DNA from: UBA4416 sp943362175
GTDB lineage: Bacteria; Bacteroidota; Bacteroidia; B-17B0; Aurantibacillaceae
DNA: 64,000 nucleotides
Direction: 5' to 3'
Assembly (NCBI GenBank): GCA_943362175.1
Contig: CALRIU020000001.1
Coordinates: 248,001-312,000 of the forward strand
The translations under genes were made by a program, and so were the position numbers. Shown in pieces: positions 14,665 to 23,161 of the stretch (the stretch's first letter is position 1; every line of letters starts with the position of its first letter). The notes beneath the pieces are model-generated. The model did not search any database. It saw only the letters and a program-made list of their open reading frames with translations, and had not been told where the DNA came from.

Positions 14665-16659
14665 TTAATCAAACCTCAGTACAATCGTGGTTCCTCCGTT
14701 TAGTAGACTTTCAACCTTAATCCGGCAATGAATCGCTTTGGCAAGGTCGCGGATGAGGTGTAAGCCCAGGCCGGTTTTTATCCCAACCACTTCCGTTTCA
14801 TCATACAGGGCTTTAAACTGCTGCTCGCTGCCACCGGGGCCATTGTCGGTAATGGATAAATAGGTGTTGTGATCTTCCCGCCAGGCTTTCCATACGATGA
14901 CAGGATCGCCGGTTTTTTCCAAAGCTGCCACCGCATTGCCGGTGAGGTTTCGCATGATCGTTTTTAAATAGTCGGGATCACTGGTGAGGATAAGGTTCTC
15001 AGGAACATCAAAATTTATCCGGATCGTTTCGGCGCTCAGGAAATGATTTCGCAGATCTTCAAATAATTGCGCAACGCTCACCGGTTTAAAGACCGGCTTG
15101 AAGTTCTGCATTTGCCCTTTGCTCCATAGTAACAGATCCTCCATAGAAACCAGCAGGTTTTCGGCCGCGTTTACCACCTTGTTTTCCATCTTCTGCTTAT
15201 CCTGTTCCATGAGTAGTTCGGGGCTTTCGTTCTTCAGGTGCAGAAAGTGGATCAGGTTGCTTACCGGGCTTCTCAGGTCATGGTTCAGAATCGAGAAGAA
15301 ACGGGTCTTGATCCGGTTTGCTTCTTCCAGCTCTGCATTCAGGGCATGCAGCTTCTCATTGATTTTCCGGCGGCTGCGGTTCTGGTAGATCAGCAAGATC
15401 ACAATGACCACAAACAATAAGATGCCGGAAATGAGAAACCACTTTTGCTTTTCCTTGGCCTCCAGGTTTAGTTTCGTCACTTCAATCTCCGTATCGCGCA
15501 TTTCAATGGTGCGCTCGTCCTGTAAGTTCTGGAGCGATTGCTTGTTCTTCGAATTATAAATGGAATCCTTATACAGCGAATAGCTTTTATAAGCCGCCAG
15601 GCTGTTTTCCGGTTCTTTTTTGAAATCGTAATATTCCGAGAGGTACAGGTAGTCGTTGATGAGCGCTTCGATATTCCCCAGCCGCTGATTAATCTCCAGC
15701 GACTTCATGATGTTTTCCTTGCCCAATGCCAGTTCTGTTTCCTTGTTGGAAAGCATGCCTTTTTTGAGATGAGCATAGCCGATGTTCTGCAAGGTGGAAG
15801 CCATCAGGATCTCATCGCCCATGGTTTGGATGATTTTAAGGGCTTTATTTGAATACTCAAGGCTGAGCTCATATTGCTCTAAAGACAGGTAGGCAGAGCC
15901 AAGCCAGCTATGGATAAATACCAGGTTTGAGCCATCGTCGTTTTTGGAGATCAGTATTTTTTCGGCTTCCTGGTACGCCCGCAAGGCTTCTGCATGCCGG
16001 TTTTGTTTCTGATACACGAGCCCTTTGCTGGCAATGTTCATCGCCATAGCCTCGTCTTCATTGCCAAGCGCGCTGAACAGCGTGATGGCGGCCTCGTAAT
16101 TCTCCAGTGCTTTATCGTAGCTCTCCGTCGCGGTATAAATATTGGCGATGTTTTGATACACAGAGGCTGCATTCATTTTGGCATTTTTCTCCCGGGAGCT
16201 TTCGAAGCCCTTCGATGCTTTAAAAAAATGATCCAGTGCTTCCGGAAAACGGTTTTGGTTCGCTTTTAAAATTCCCAGCTGGTTATTGACGGTGGCCAGG
16301 CTATGGCGGTCTGCCGTTCTTGTAAAGATCTCTTCGGCAATGCTTAGCTGTTTCAGCGCTTTCATGAGATCGCCTTTGGAGATCAGGTGCCGCGCCATAT
16401 TGATGTGACCGGTGCCAATACCTTTTTGCCAGCCCAATCCCGTTCCCAGGTTGATTTCCTTATCGGCATAGAATAAGCCCTTGCTGATGCTGATATACAG
16501 ATAATGATTGGACAAGCGCCCATAGGCATCGCATTTTACCGTATCATCCTTCATCCTCTCAACCGCCAGGGCCAGGGAATCTGCCTGCCTTTGGCTGAGT
16601 GGTTGCGCACCCAGCCTTAACGAACACAGAGCCAGAAGAAGGAACACTTTTTTCATCAT
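14665..16659 (-). CDS. TPR-containing sensor histidine kinase
   Basis: A 664-residue membrane sensor. An N-terminal signal peptide (about 1-18) is followed by several tetratricopeptide repeats (about 40-350) in the periplasm, a coiled segment, one transmembrane helix (WFLISGILLFVVIVILLIY, near residue 410) and a cytoplasmic kinase core. The phospho-acceptor box FFSILNHDLRSPVSN, an N-box MRNLTGNAVAAL and G-boxes DNGPGG and GLGLHLIRDL are visible. The start overlaps the regulator gene's stop by 4 bases (ATGA), so the two are translationally coupled. This HK plus LytTR arrangement is common in Bacteroidota. The signal sensed is unknown; peptide or protein binding by the TPRs is an inference. Confidence 0.93.
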   Translation of the reverse strand: MMKKVFLLLALCSLRLGAQPLSQRQADSLALAVERMKDDTVKCDAYGRLSNHYLYISISKGLFYADKEINLGTGLGWQKGIGTGHINMARHLISKGDLMKALKQLSIAEEIFTRTADRHSLATVNNQLGILKANQNRFPEALDHFFKASKGFESSREKNAKMNAASVYQNIANIYTATESYDKALENYEAAITLFSALGNEDEAMAMNIASKGLVYQKQNRHAEALRAYQEAEKILISKNDDGSNLVFIHSWLGSAYLSLEQYELSLEYSNKALKIIQTMGDEILMASTLQNIGYAHLKKGMLSNKETELALGKENIMKSLEINQRLGNIEALINDYLYLSEYYDFKKEPENSLAAYKSYSLYKDSIYNSKNKQSLQNLQDERTIEMRDTEIEVTKLNLEAKEKQKWFLISGILLFVVIVILLIYQNRSRRKINEKLHALNAELEEANRIKTRFFSILNHDLRSPVSNLIHFLHLKNESPELLMEQDKQKMENKVVNAAENLLVSMEDLLLWSKGQMQNFKPVFKPVSVAQLFEDLRNHFLSAETIRINFDVPENLILTSDPDYLKTIMRNLTGNAVAALEKTGDPVIVWKAWREDHNTYLSITDNGPGGSEQQFKALYDETEVVGIKTGLGLHLIRDLAKAIHCRIKVESLLNGGTTIVLRFD

Positions 16660-17372
16660 TGTAAAAGGCTTAGGTTTTCCTTATAGCTTCTGCCAACCGG
16701 TAAGGTCGTGGCGTCGATCAGCTCCACTTCTGCGCTGCCTATTTTTTTGACAAAGGTCTTATGGATGGCATAGCTCCGGTGGATCCTCACAAAAGACGTG
16801 AAGTGCGTTTCTTTTAAAAGTGTGCCCAGGCTCGAAAGCACACAATGCCTTTTTTGATTGGTAATGATCAGCGTATAGTCTTTCAGTGCCTCCAGGTACA
16901 GGATATCGTGAAGCTTTATTTTTACCTGTTCGTGGCCTTCCTTGATGAAAATCGTATCGGTTCCCAAACCGGCTTCATACAGGGCTACCTTGTGCTTTAC
17001 AGCCATAAACTCTTCGATGCGGGCAATGGTTTTGGCGAAGCGATCATGTTTCAATGGTTTGACAATAAAGTCGAGCGCTTCGAGCTCAAAGCTTTCCACG
17101 GCATGCTCGGCATGGGCTGTAATAAAAATACAAACGGGAATGTGCTGCAGGCTTCTCCTGAAATCCAGGCCGCTGCCCGTTGGCATATCAATGTCCAGGA
17201 AAAGAATGTCGATGTCCTGCGAGGCAATCAGGGGAAGGGCTTCAGCGGCAGAAGCAAAAACACCGGCAATATGAAGCGTCGCGAACTTCCTGACATGGGA
17301 CACCACCGTCAGCCGGTCAATATCATCGTCATCCATAATTATGCAGTTGAATTTTTTCATACCGGCCGGCAT
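16656..17372 (-). CDS. LytTR-family response regulator
   Basis: A 238-residue two-domain regulator. The receiver domain (about 6-125) has the acidic pocket MDDDD and the phospho-acceptor Asp in LFLDIDMPTGSG, with Thr and Lys in FITAH and FIVKPL. A LytTR DNA-binding domain follows (about 140-238) with the motif FVRIHRSYAIHKTFV. It is the upstream gene of the pair, overlapping the histidine kinase by 4 bases, so the kinase is almost certainly its partner. The first ATG (17372) is four codons before a second (17360, reading MKKFNC); the second is equally plausible. Phosphorylation should promote dimeric binding to direct repeats, but targets cannot be named. Confidence 0.94.
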   Translation of the reverse strand: MPAGMKKFNCIIMDDDDIDRLTVVSHVRKFATLHIAGVFASAAEALPLIASQDIDILFLDIDMPTGSGLDFRRSLQHIPVCIFITAHAEHAVESFELEALDFIVKPLKHDRFAKTIARIEEFMAVKHKVALYEAGLGTDTIFIKEGHEQVKIKLHDILYLEALKDYTLIITNQKRHCVLSSLGTLLKETHFTSFVRIHRSYAIHKTFVKKIGSAEVELIDATTLPVGRSYKENLSLLQ

Positions 17373-17494
17373 CTCAAAGCTACCATTTTTAATTCAAATG
17401 CCATTCGTCTAGTTAAAAAGACGCTCGTCTATTGGCAATTTTTAAATGAGCACTATCCCCGACCTTTGATCATAATCCATTAACACCATTTGTC

Positions 17495-18073
17495 ATGAAA
17501 ACTATTGTATGTATCCTGTCGTTGGCTGCTGTCCTGGTGGCCTGCAAAAAGAAGGATAAGGACCCGCAAAATGATCCTACGCCTGTATCCACCACCACCG
17601 GAGGATCAACCACCTCCGGCCCTTCACAAACAAGCCTGGCAACAGTTACCTTGACCTCAGGCGCCAAAACGACCACCATCACCGGTTCCTGCCTCTGGTC
17701 CAACAGTTCGGTAGGCCGCAGATACATCACCTCCCAGGATCAGAATAAAAGCCTCAGGGTGCTTCATATCCCTTTCAATATTTCGGCCCTGCCAACTCAG
17801 ACCACTACCTATTCGCTTGTCCCCTATGATAACAATGATACAGATCCTACACACATTTTTATGAGCTTCACCGAACAGATAGGAAGCGGTTATCTCTCCT
17901 GGTATTCAGAGTCCGGCAGCCTTACTCTGGCTGTTGCCGGAAATAAAGTAACGGCGAACCTGGCGGGTATCACCTTAAAGGCAGATACCGTTCAGTCGGG
18001 CTTTACGAACTTAAATGTAGGAGAGTACGCAAAGCCGGGAATCCTTTCAGGAAGTTTGACATTTTATAAATAA
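17495..18073 (+). CDS. Lipoprotein, first of a tandem paralogous pair
   Basis: A 192-residue lipoprotein: signal peptide with lipobox LVAC, cysteine at residue 17, followed by a Lys/Asp-rich start to the mature protein. A Thr/Ser/Gly-rich linker (about 30-50) leads to a beta-rich domain with motifs TTTITGSC, SLRVLHIPFNI, DTDPTHIFMSF and GILSGSLTFYK. I do not know this family. The next gene is an obvious duplicate, the two aligning end to end with the same motifs. It starts 122 bases from the divergent LytTR regulator, so that system might control it. The protein is probably periplasmic or on the cell surface. Confidence 0.8.
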   Translation: MKTIVCILSLAAVLVACKKKDKDPQNDPTPVSTTTGGSTTSGPSQTSLATVTLTSGAKTTTITGSCLWSNSSVGRRYITSQDQNKSLRVLHIPFNISALPTQTTTYSLVPYDNNDTDPTHIFMSFTEQIGSGYLSWYSESGSLTLAVAGNKVTANLAGITLKADTVQSGFTNLNVGEYAKPGILSGSLTFYK

Positions 18074-18104
18074 CAAGGAATGTATACATCTAAAAAGTAG
18101 AATC

Positions 18105-18677
18105 ATGAAAACCACACTATTTATTCTGTCGTTGGCCATTACCTTACTGGCTTGTAAAAAAAAGGAAAAAGAGCAGCAGGATGATCCTGCGCCTGTATCC
18201 ACCACCTCTACCACATCGACGACTACTCCTGCAAGCGTGGCCAGTATTACCGTCACTTCCGGAACCAAAACGACGACCCTTTCCGGCTCCTGCGGCTGGG
18301 CTACGGCAGGTGGCGTAAACTATATCGGTGCCAAAGACCAGGCAAACAGCCTGCGCGTTCTGGAAGCCTCTTTTAATATTCAAAACCTTCCTGCCCAAAC
18401 TACCACCTATGCCCTGGTGGCCTATGATGTGAATGATACCGACCCGACGCACGTGAGCATGAGCTTTTCCGAGCAGATCGGTAATGGTTTGCTGGAATGG
18501 AGCTCTGTTGCTTCTTCCGGAAACCTCACGCTGGTGGTGAGTGGAAATAAAGTGACCGTGAACCTGGCGGGCATTAGCCTGGCGGCGCAGACAAACAGTG
18601 GCTTTTATACGAACCTCAATACGGGGGAGTATGCAAATCCGGGAGTATTATCCGGTACGCTGACCTTCTATAAGTAA
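18105..18677 (+). CDS. Lipoprotein, second of a tandem paralogous pair
   Basis: A 190-residue lipoprotein with lipobox LLAC and the same layout as its neighbour 31 bases upstream: a Lys/Glu-rich stretch, a Thr/Ser linker, and a beta domain with TTTLSGSCGW, SLRVLEASFNI, DTDPTHVSMSF and GVLSGTLTFYK. By eye well over half the residues agree with the first copy, and divergence is greatest in the linker. The pair therefore arose by tandem duplication, and both copies remain intact with no frameshift, which suggests both are used. The function is unknown. Confidence 0.8.
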   Translation: MKTTLFILSLAITLLACKKKEKEQQDDPAPVSTTSTTSTTTPASVASITVTSGTKTTTLSGSCGWATAGGVNYIGAKDQANSLRVLEASFNIQNLPAQTTTYALVAYDVNDTDPTHVSMSFSEQIGNGLLEWSSVASSGNLTLVVSGNKVTVNLAGISLAAQTNSGFYTNLNTGEYANPGVLSGTLTFYK

Positions 18678-18699
18678 TCATCCTATTCAAAAACCATTT

Positions 18700-19119
18700 A
18701 TGAGAACGATCGCTTTTACCTTTGTGGAAGAGTATGGTAAGCAGTTTGGAAACCTGACAAGCCTGACACCCATACAGATTGAACAATTGCATACCTGTTT
18801 ACCTTTGTATTATGGCGAGGAGGAGGCTGCTCAAATCGATACAAGTAACATCGCCAACCTGTTTGATGAAGAAACAGAGCGTTGGGCTTTTGCTTCCTTA
18901 TACCATATTATAGATGCCGACAGCAAAGAAGTATTATATGATTTCTGGGAATACAATGTGGATTCGGGAACCGTCTTTATTCATAAAAGTACCGAGCACA
19001 CCGGGATCTTCATGATGCAGTTCGGATTCGGTTTTGCAGAGATGAACCGGCATGCCAAGCTTCTGCCGCCTGACTACCCTGAACTATTGCAAAAAGCATT
19101 TTATGAAGTGGACAGATAG
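18700..19119 (+). CDS. Small acidic protein of unknown function
   Basis: A 139-residue protein without signal peptide or membrane helix, rich in Glu and Asp, with mixed alpha/beta pattern and motifs such as LYHIIDADSKEVLYDFWEYN. It begins 22 bases after the second lipoprotein and its 3' end abuts or overlaps the S74 adhesin gene, depending on the start chosen there. The size, acidity and cytoplasmic location resemble polymorphic-toxin immunity proteins, but I recognise no domain, so this is only a suggestion from context (a dual-SMI1 gene lies 1.6 kb downstream). Confidence 0.65.
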   Translation: MRTIAFTFVEEYGKQFGNLTSLTPIQIEQLHTCLPLYYGEEEAAQIDTSNIANLFDEETERWAFASLYHIIDADSKEVLYDFWEYNVDSGTVFIHKSTEHTGIFMMQFGFGFAEMNRHAKLLPPDYPELLQKAFYEVDR

Positions 19120-19171
19120 CAGATCCTCAAAAGTTACCCGGTTAATAGGAAAGGCATGCGCACCCGATCGT

Positions 19172-20677
19172 GTGAAGCACCTGTTATTTCTGAGCGGCTT
19201 TGTATGTTCAATAGCGGCCTTTTCTCAAAACGTAGGCATTAATGCTACCGGCGCGGTGCCTAATGCCGCAGCCATGTTGGATATTGCCAGCACAAACAAA
19301 GGCCTGCTTATTCCTCGCGTAGCTCTTATCGGAACAAACTCCAATGCGCCGGTTGGTGCATCTGTTATCGCCAGTTTATTGGTATACAATACTGCGACGG
19401 CAGGTATTGCCCCAAGCAACGTAGTACCCGGTTATTATTATTGGGACGGAGCGGAGTGGGTGGCGCTGGCCGGCGATGGAAGTAAAAACTGGAGCTTGTC
19501 GGGAAATGGCGGAACGATGGACGGCACCCATTTTATCGGAACGAGTGATAATGTGCCGCTAAGCTTCAGGGTAAATAACGTGACAGCAGGAAGGATCGAT
19601 CACATACTCGGAAATAGTTTTTTCGGAAGCCAATCCGGTAATGCAAATTCTTCCGGCTTGGGTAATACAGCCAACGGGTTTTATTCTCTTTTATTGAATA
19701 CCAGCGGCAATTATAATACAGCTATTGGCCTGCAGGCGCTGGCAACCAATACCGCCGGTAATAGCAACACAGCCATCGGTCGCCAGGCACTTTTCCTCAA
19801 TACGACGGGAAGCGACAATACGTCCTGCGGTGCCAATGCCCTTTATGCCAATACAAGCCCATCCTTTAATTCGGCTTTTGGCAGTTATGCCTTGTATGGC
19901 AATACAACCGGTTCCGAAAACTGTGCCGCCGGTTCAGCTGCTTTGTTTACAAATACAACCGGTTTTCAGAATACAGGGATAGGGCGCCTCGCGCTTTATC
20001 AGAATTCATCTGGCTCCAGGAATACAGCCGTTGGATTTAACGCTTTAAACAAAAACAACATTGGATATAAAAATACCGCTGTCGGGGATTCCTGTCTTTA
20101 TTCAAACCTCATTGGGTATACCAATTCAGCACATGGTGTTTGTGCATTAAATAAAAATACGCTGGGTTCCCAAAATACAGCCATGGGAGTTTATGCACTC
20201 ACAAGTGTTACAACCGGTTCTAATAATTCAGGCTTTGGATATAACGCCAACGTGCCCAATGCTACAGCCAGTAACCAGGTGCGCATCGGCAACACCGCCA
20301 TCACGTATGCAGGCATCCAGGTAGCCTGGACGATTACCTCCGACAAGCGATGGAAAACAGACATTAAGCCTTCCAACCTGGGATTGAATTTTATCAAAGC
20401 CCTGCATCCTGTTTCCTATGTGCGCCTTAATGACGAGGCAAAAAAAACGGAATACGGATTCATCGCACAGGAAGTGGAAGTGCTGCTCAATGCCTCCGGG
20501 GCAGCCAACAACGGGATGATCACCAAAGATGATGAAGGCATGTTGAGTATGCGATACAACGACCTGATCGCGCCTATGGTGAAGGCTATCCAGGAACAGC
20601 AGGACATGATCGAAGAGCTGAGGCTCAAAAACAAAGACCTGGAAGCGAGGCTGAAAGCCCTTGAGAAGAAACAATAA
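19172..20677 (+). CDS. Secreted repeat adhesin with C-terminal S74 intramolecular chaperone domain
   Basis: About 501 residues from the GTG at 19172, chosen because it gives a classic signal peptide (VKHLLFLSGFVCSIAAFSQ) and avoids overlap with the previous gene; ATG codons at 19052 and 19103 are in frame but give long polar leaders. After an N-terminal beta domain there are about nine repeats of roughly 24 residues of the form NTAxGxxALxxNTTGxxN (bases about 19690-20260), resembling the head of trimeric autotransporter adhesins. The C-terminus has a Peptidase_S74 chaperone with the Ser-Lys region TSDKRWKTDIKP, then YGFIAQEVE and a trimeric coiled coil (EELRLKNKDLEARLKALE). Known S74 domains cleave themselves after folding trimeric fibres. 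The protein probably acts as a surface fibre; its partner is unknown. Confidence 0.85.
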   Translation: MKHLLFLSGFVCSIAAFSQNVGINATGAVPNAAAMLDIASTNKGLLIPRVALIGTNSNAPVGASVIASLLVYNTATAGIAPSNVVPGYYYWDGAEWVALAGDGSKNWSLSGNGGTMDGTHFIGTSDNVPLSFRVNNVTAGRIDHILGNSFFGSQSGNANSSGLGNTANGFYSLLLNTSGNYNTAIGLQALATNTAGNSNTAIGRQALFLNTTGSDNTSCGANALYANTSPSFNSAFGSYALYGNTTGSENCAAGSAALFTNTTGFQNTGIGRLALYQNSSGSRNTAVGFNALNKNNIGYKNTAVGDSCLYSNLIGYTNSAHGVCALNKNTLGSQNTAMGVYALTSVTTGSNNSGFGYNANVPNATASNQVRIGNTAITYAGIQVAWTITSDKRWKTDIKPSNLGLNFIKALHPVSYVRLNDEAKKTEYGFIAQEVEVLLNASGAANNGMITKDDEGMLSMRYNDLIAPMVKAIQEQQDMIEELRLKNKDLEARLKALEKKQ

Positions 20678-20716
20678 GTAGAACAGATATATTTTCAATC
20701 ATCAAAAAAAATAAGT

Positions 20717-22657
20717 ATGGAACTCAAGGAGCGTTTACAACAGATTAAAACCAATTGGTTAAGTATTAAAGAAAAGGATCCCGGCTATACGGCACCCGGT
20801 GCGATGTCTCACAAATATTACCTCGACCAGGAGAATGTTCCCCGCCAGGGCATCGAAAATTTCGAGAATCACAATGGCTTTAAGCTTCCGGAAGAATACC
20901 GCGAATACCTGATCCAGGTGAGCAATGGCGGGGCAGGTCCGTTCCATGTCATGTATCCTTTGCATGATGCCTTACGTCCCTTGAACAAGGGAAAAAAAGG
21001 GGAGGAAGGTTATTATGACTGGCTGGAAAATAACCGCGGCCATTATACATCGGAGTTCCCCGTGACGGAAGAGCAGATCATTGCCTGGCTAACCTACAAA
21101 ATAAATCATGCCACCGTTGAAACGCCGCCGATAGATATGGCAGCCGGCGAGCCGGGCTATTTGTTCTTATGTACCCCGGAACCCGGGAAACATTATATCA
21201 TGCCGGTGAACGGCGCTTGCGTGAACGAGATCTGGGTAATGAAGGAAGCGAAGCGCGTAAATGGGGACGGAAAAGAAGAATTGTATTTTAAGCTCTGGCC
21301 GGAAGTAAGATTCGTGAATGACCAGATCAAAACACTGAGCTTTTTAGAATGGATAGAAGATGCACAACAAAACTGGTTCAATACAAATACAGCGCTCGAT
21401 CACAGGCTGGCAGCCGTGAAGGTCACCTGGTTCAACCTGGCGGCGTATGACAAGGGTGAAAGCGTTTTTGGAGCTTTTATGCATCACTATCAGATGAATC
21501 CTGTTTTAACAGAAGAGAGTCTTTCCGCATTTGAAAAGCAATATGGATGCACACTGCCCGCAGAATACCGCCGCTACTTGAAATTGGTGAACAACGGTGG
21601 CGTAGGCCCTTTCTATGGCATGTACAGTCTCGAAAATTCATTGATTGCCTTGAACAGCGGGAGTGTTAACGACGGTACCTTTGTGAAATACCTCGAAAAA
21701 AATCCGGATCACTTTTCCAAAGAATTCCCGGTGAGCGAACAACAGATCATTGATTATTTAAATCACCGGATCCATCATCGGAACGAACAGGCCATTCCAA
21801 TTAAGATTGACAAAAATGCCGGTGGCTACCTGTTTGTATCGGAATATGGCTGTGGCGGCTATTACGTGATGCCGCTGAACGGGCCGGTGCCGGGGCAGAT
21901 CTGGTACCTTCAAAAACCGAATGCCAATAAGCTGACCTTTGAAATGAGGGATGCCGCCGGCAACCTGGTTGATTCCGGAGCTTATGGTGATGATGAGGAT
22001 GACCCTTACTTTCATTTATACCCTGAAGTCTGGTTTAAAGACAATTCAGCCTCAACCGTTAACTTTTTAGATTGGGTGGAGAATGCACAACAACGCTGGT
22101 TTTATACAGAAGAAAATGAAAGTTCAGGTGGCACCGGAAGCGAAAGTCTGAATAATGAAAATGCTTACTATCCTATAGCTGTAGGCAATACCTGGACTTA
22201 CGATTACGCAGGTCAACACATGGTGAATACGATTGAGAGCCTTAGCGGCGAAGAATTTATAACCATTAATTCATTGAACCCGGTAGCCGGGAAACTGAAA
22301 AAAGTGAACGGCGATTATTTTAGCGACGGCTTCGAAAAAGACAATATGCAGCTGATCCTGAAAGATACCCTGATGCAGGGTGAGAATTGGGAAGTGACAT
22401 TCAAAGCTAACGGACTCGACTGCATCTATACCTATACGGTAAAAGAAATGTTGCCGTCTAAAACGGTGGGAGGAAAAGAGTACCTGGATGTTGTTATGAT
22501 AGAGCTGGAGAGCTTCTATGTCATTAACGGAACGCGTATGACCATGAACGCTTTTACACAAAATTATTATGCAAGAGGCGTAGGCGTGATCTTAACCACT
22601 ACCAGCGGCGTAATCGGCAACAACAGCTACCCACTTTTGTCTTACGATCTGAAATGA
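20717..22657 (+). CDS. Dual SMI1/KNR4-domain protein with C-terminal beta domain
   Basis: A 646-residue protein without a signal peptide. Two SMI1/KNR4 (SUKH) domains are evident: GFKLPEEYREYLIQVSNGG with GPFHVMYPL in the first (about residues 45-220), and GCTLPAEYRRYLKLVNNGG with GPFYGMYSL in the second (about 265-470). Each is followed by a matching WLENAQQ/WVENAQQ-type helix, so the two halves look duplicated. The last 160 residues (YYPIAVGNTWTYDY onward) form a beta-rich domain that I more often associate with exported proteins. SUKH proteins are typically immunity factors of contact-dependent toxins. The stop overlaps the next gene by 4 bases. No toxin is adjacent; the S74 adhesin upstream is the nearest exported neighbour. 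Confidence 0.82.
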   Translation: MELKERLQQIKTNWLSIKEKDPGYTAPGAMSHKYYLDQENVPRQGIENFENHNGFKLPEEYREYLIQVSNGGAGPFHVMYPLHDALRPLNKGKKGEEGYYDWLENNRGHYTSEFPVTEEQIIAWLTYKINHATVETPPIDMAAGEPGYLFLCTPEPGKHYIMPVNGACVNEIWVMKEAKRVNGDGKEELYFKLWPEVRFVNDQIKTLSFLEWIEDAQQNWFNTNTALDHRLAAVKVTWFNLAAYDKGESVFGAFMHHYQMNPVLTEESLSAFEKQYGCTLPAEYRRYLKLVNNGGVGPFYGMYSLENSLIALNSGSVNDGTFVKYLEKNPDHFSKEFPVSEQQIIDYLNHRIHHRNEQAIPIKIDKNAGGYLFVSEYGCGGYYVMPLNGPVPGQIWYLQKPNANKLTFEMRDAAGNLVDSGAYGDDEDDPYFHLYPEVWFKDNSASTVNFLDWVENAQQRWFYTEENESSGGTGSESLNNENAYYPIAVGNTWTYDYAGQHMVNTIESLSGEEFITINSLNPVAGKLKKVNGDYFSDGFEKDNMQLILKDTLMQGENWEVTFKANGLDCIYTYTVKEMLPSKTVGGKEYLDVVMIELESFYVINGTRMTMNAFTQNYYARGVGVILTTTSGVIGNNSYPLLSYDLK

Positions 22658-23115
22658 CACCACAGCTTATAAACATAGAAACAGGCGGGTTTACCCTCGA
22701 CAATGATTTTATGGTTTCTCCGGCAACACGGCTTGAGGATTTGCAGGATCATTACGGGAAAGATAGCTTAAAGAAAAGTGAGTTCGCGAAAGACTGCTGG
22801 TACCTTCCCCGGCAGATAAAAATAGGGGACTTATACTTTGTGTTCCGGTTCTACTTTGAAAATGAGCTGTTAAAGAGTATTGGCTTTGAGATTGAGGAGG
22901 AAGCCAAAGAAAGAAATCCCTGGGGGAATAACCGTGACTTTGAAACCAGCTGGATTGCCCGGCAGACGGGCGATGAGAGCGGCTTTAACTGGGATACGAG
23001 CGAGGCGGGAAAGCAGTATCACTTGCCTTATCCCTGGGGAAGTGTGGGCATGTACTACGATTTTAAGAACGGCACGTATGAGAGTTCCCTGAGTTATCAT
23101 ACCCCGGAAATTTAA
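22654..23115 (+). CDS. Protein of unknown function coupled to the dual-SMI1 gene
   Basis: A 153-residue soluble protein, acidic, with several Trp and Tyr residues and no signal peptide. Its ATG overlaps the stop of the SMI1 gene (ATGA), indicating translational coupling and a shared task. Motifs include RLEDLQDHYG, DLYFVFRFYFENELLKSIGFEIEE and YPWGSVGMYYDFKNGTYESS. I recognise no family. By position and character it could be a second immunity-type protein. The confidence is for it being a real gene, not for a function. Confidence 0.65.
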   Translation: MTPQLINIETGGFTLDNDFMVSPATRLEDLQDHYGKDSLKKSEFAKDCWYLPRQIKIGDLYFVFRFYFENELLKSIGFEIEEEAKERNPWGNNRDFETSWIARQTGDESGFNWDTSEAGKQYHLPYPWGSVGMYYDFKNGTYESSLSYHTPEI

Positions 23116-23161
23116 TCCTGGATTTATTGCCGGCTATCATATTATTAAGTAATTTAATTTT

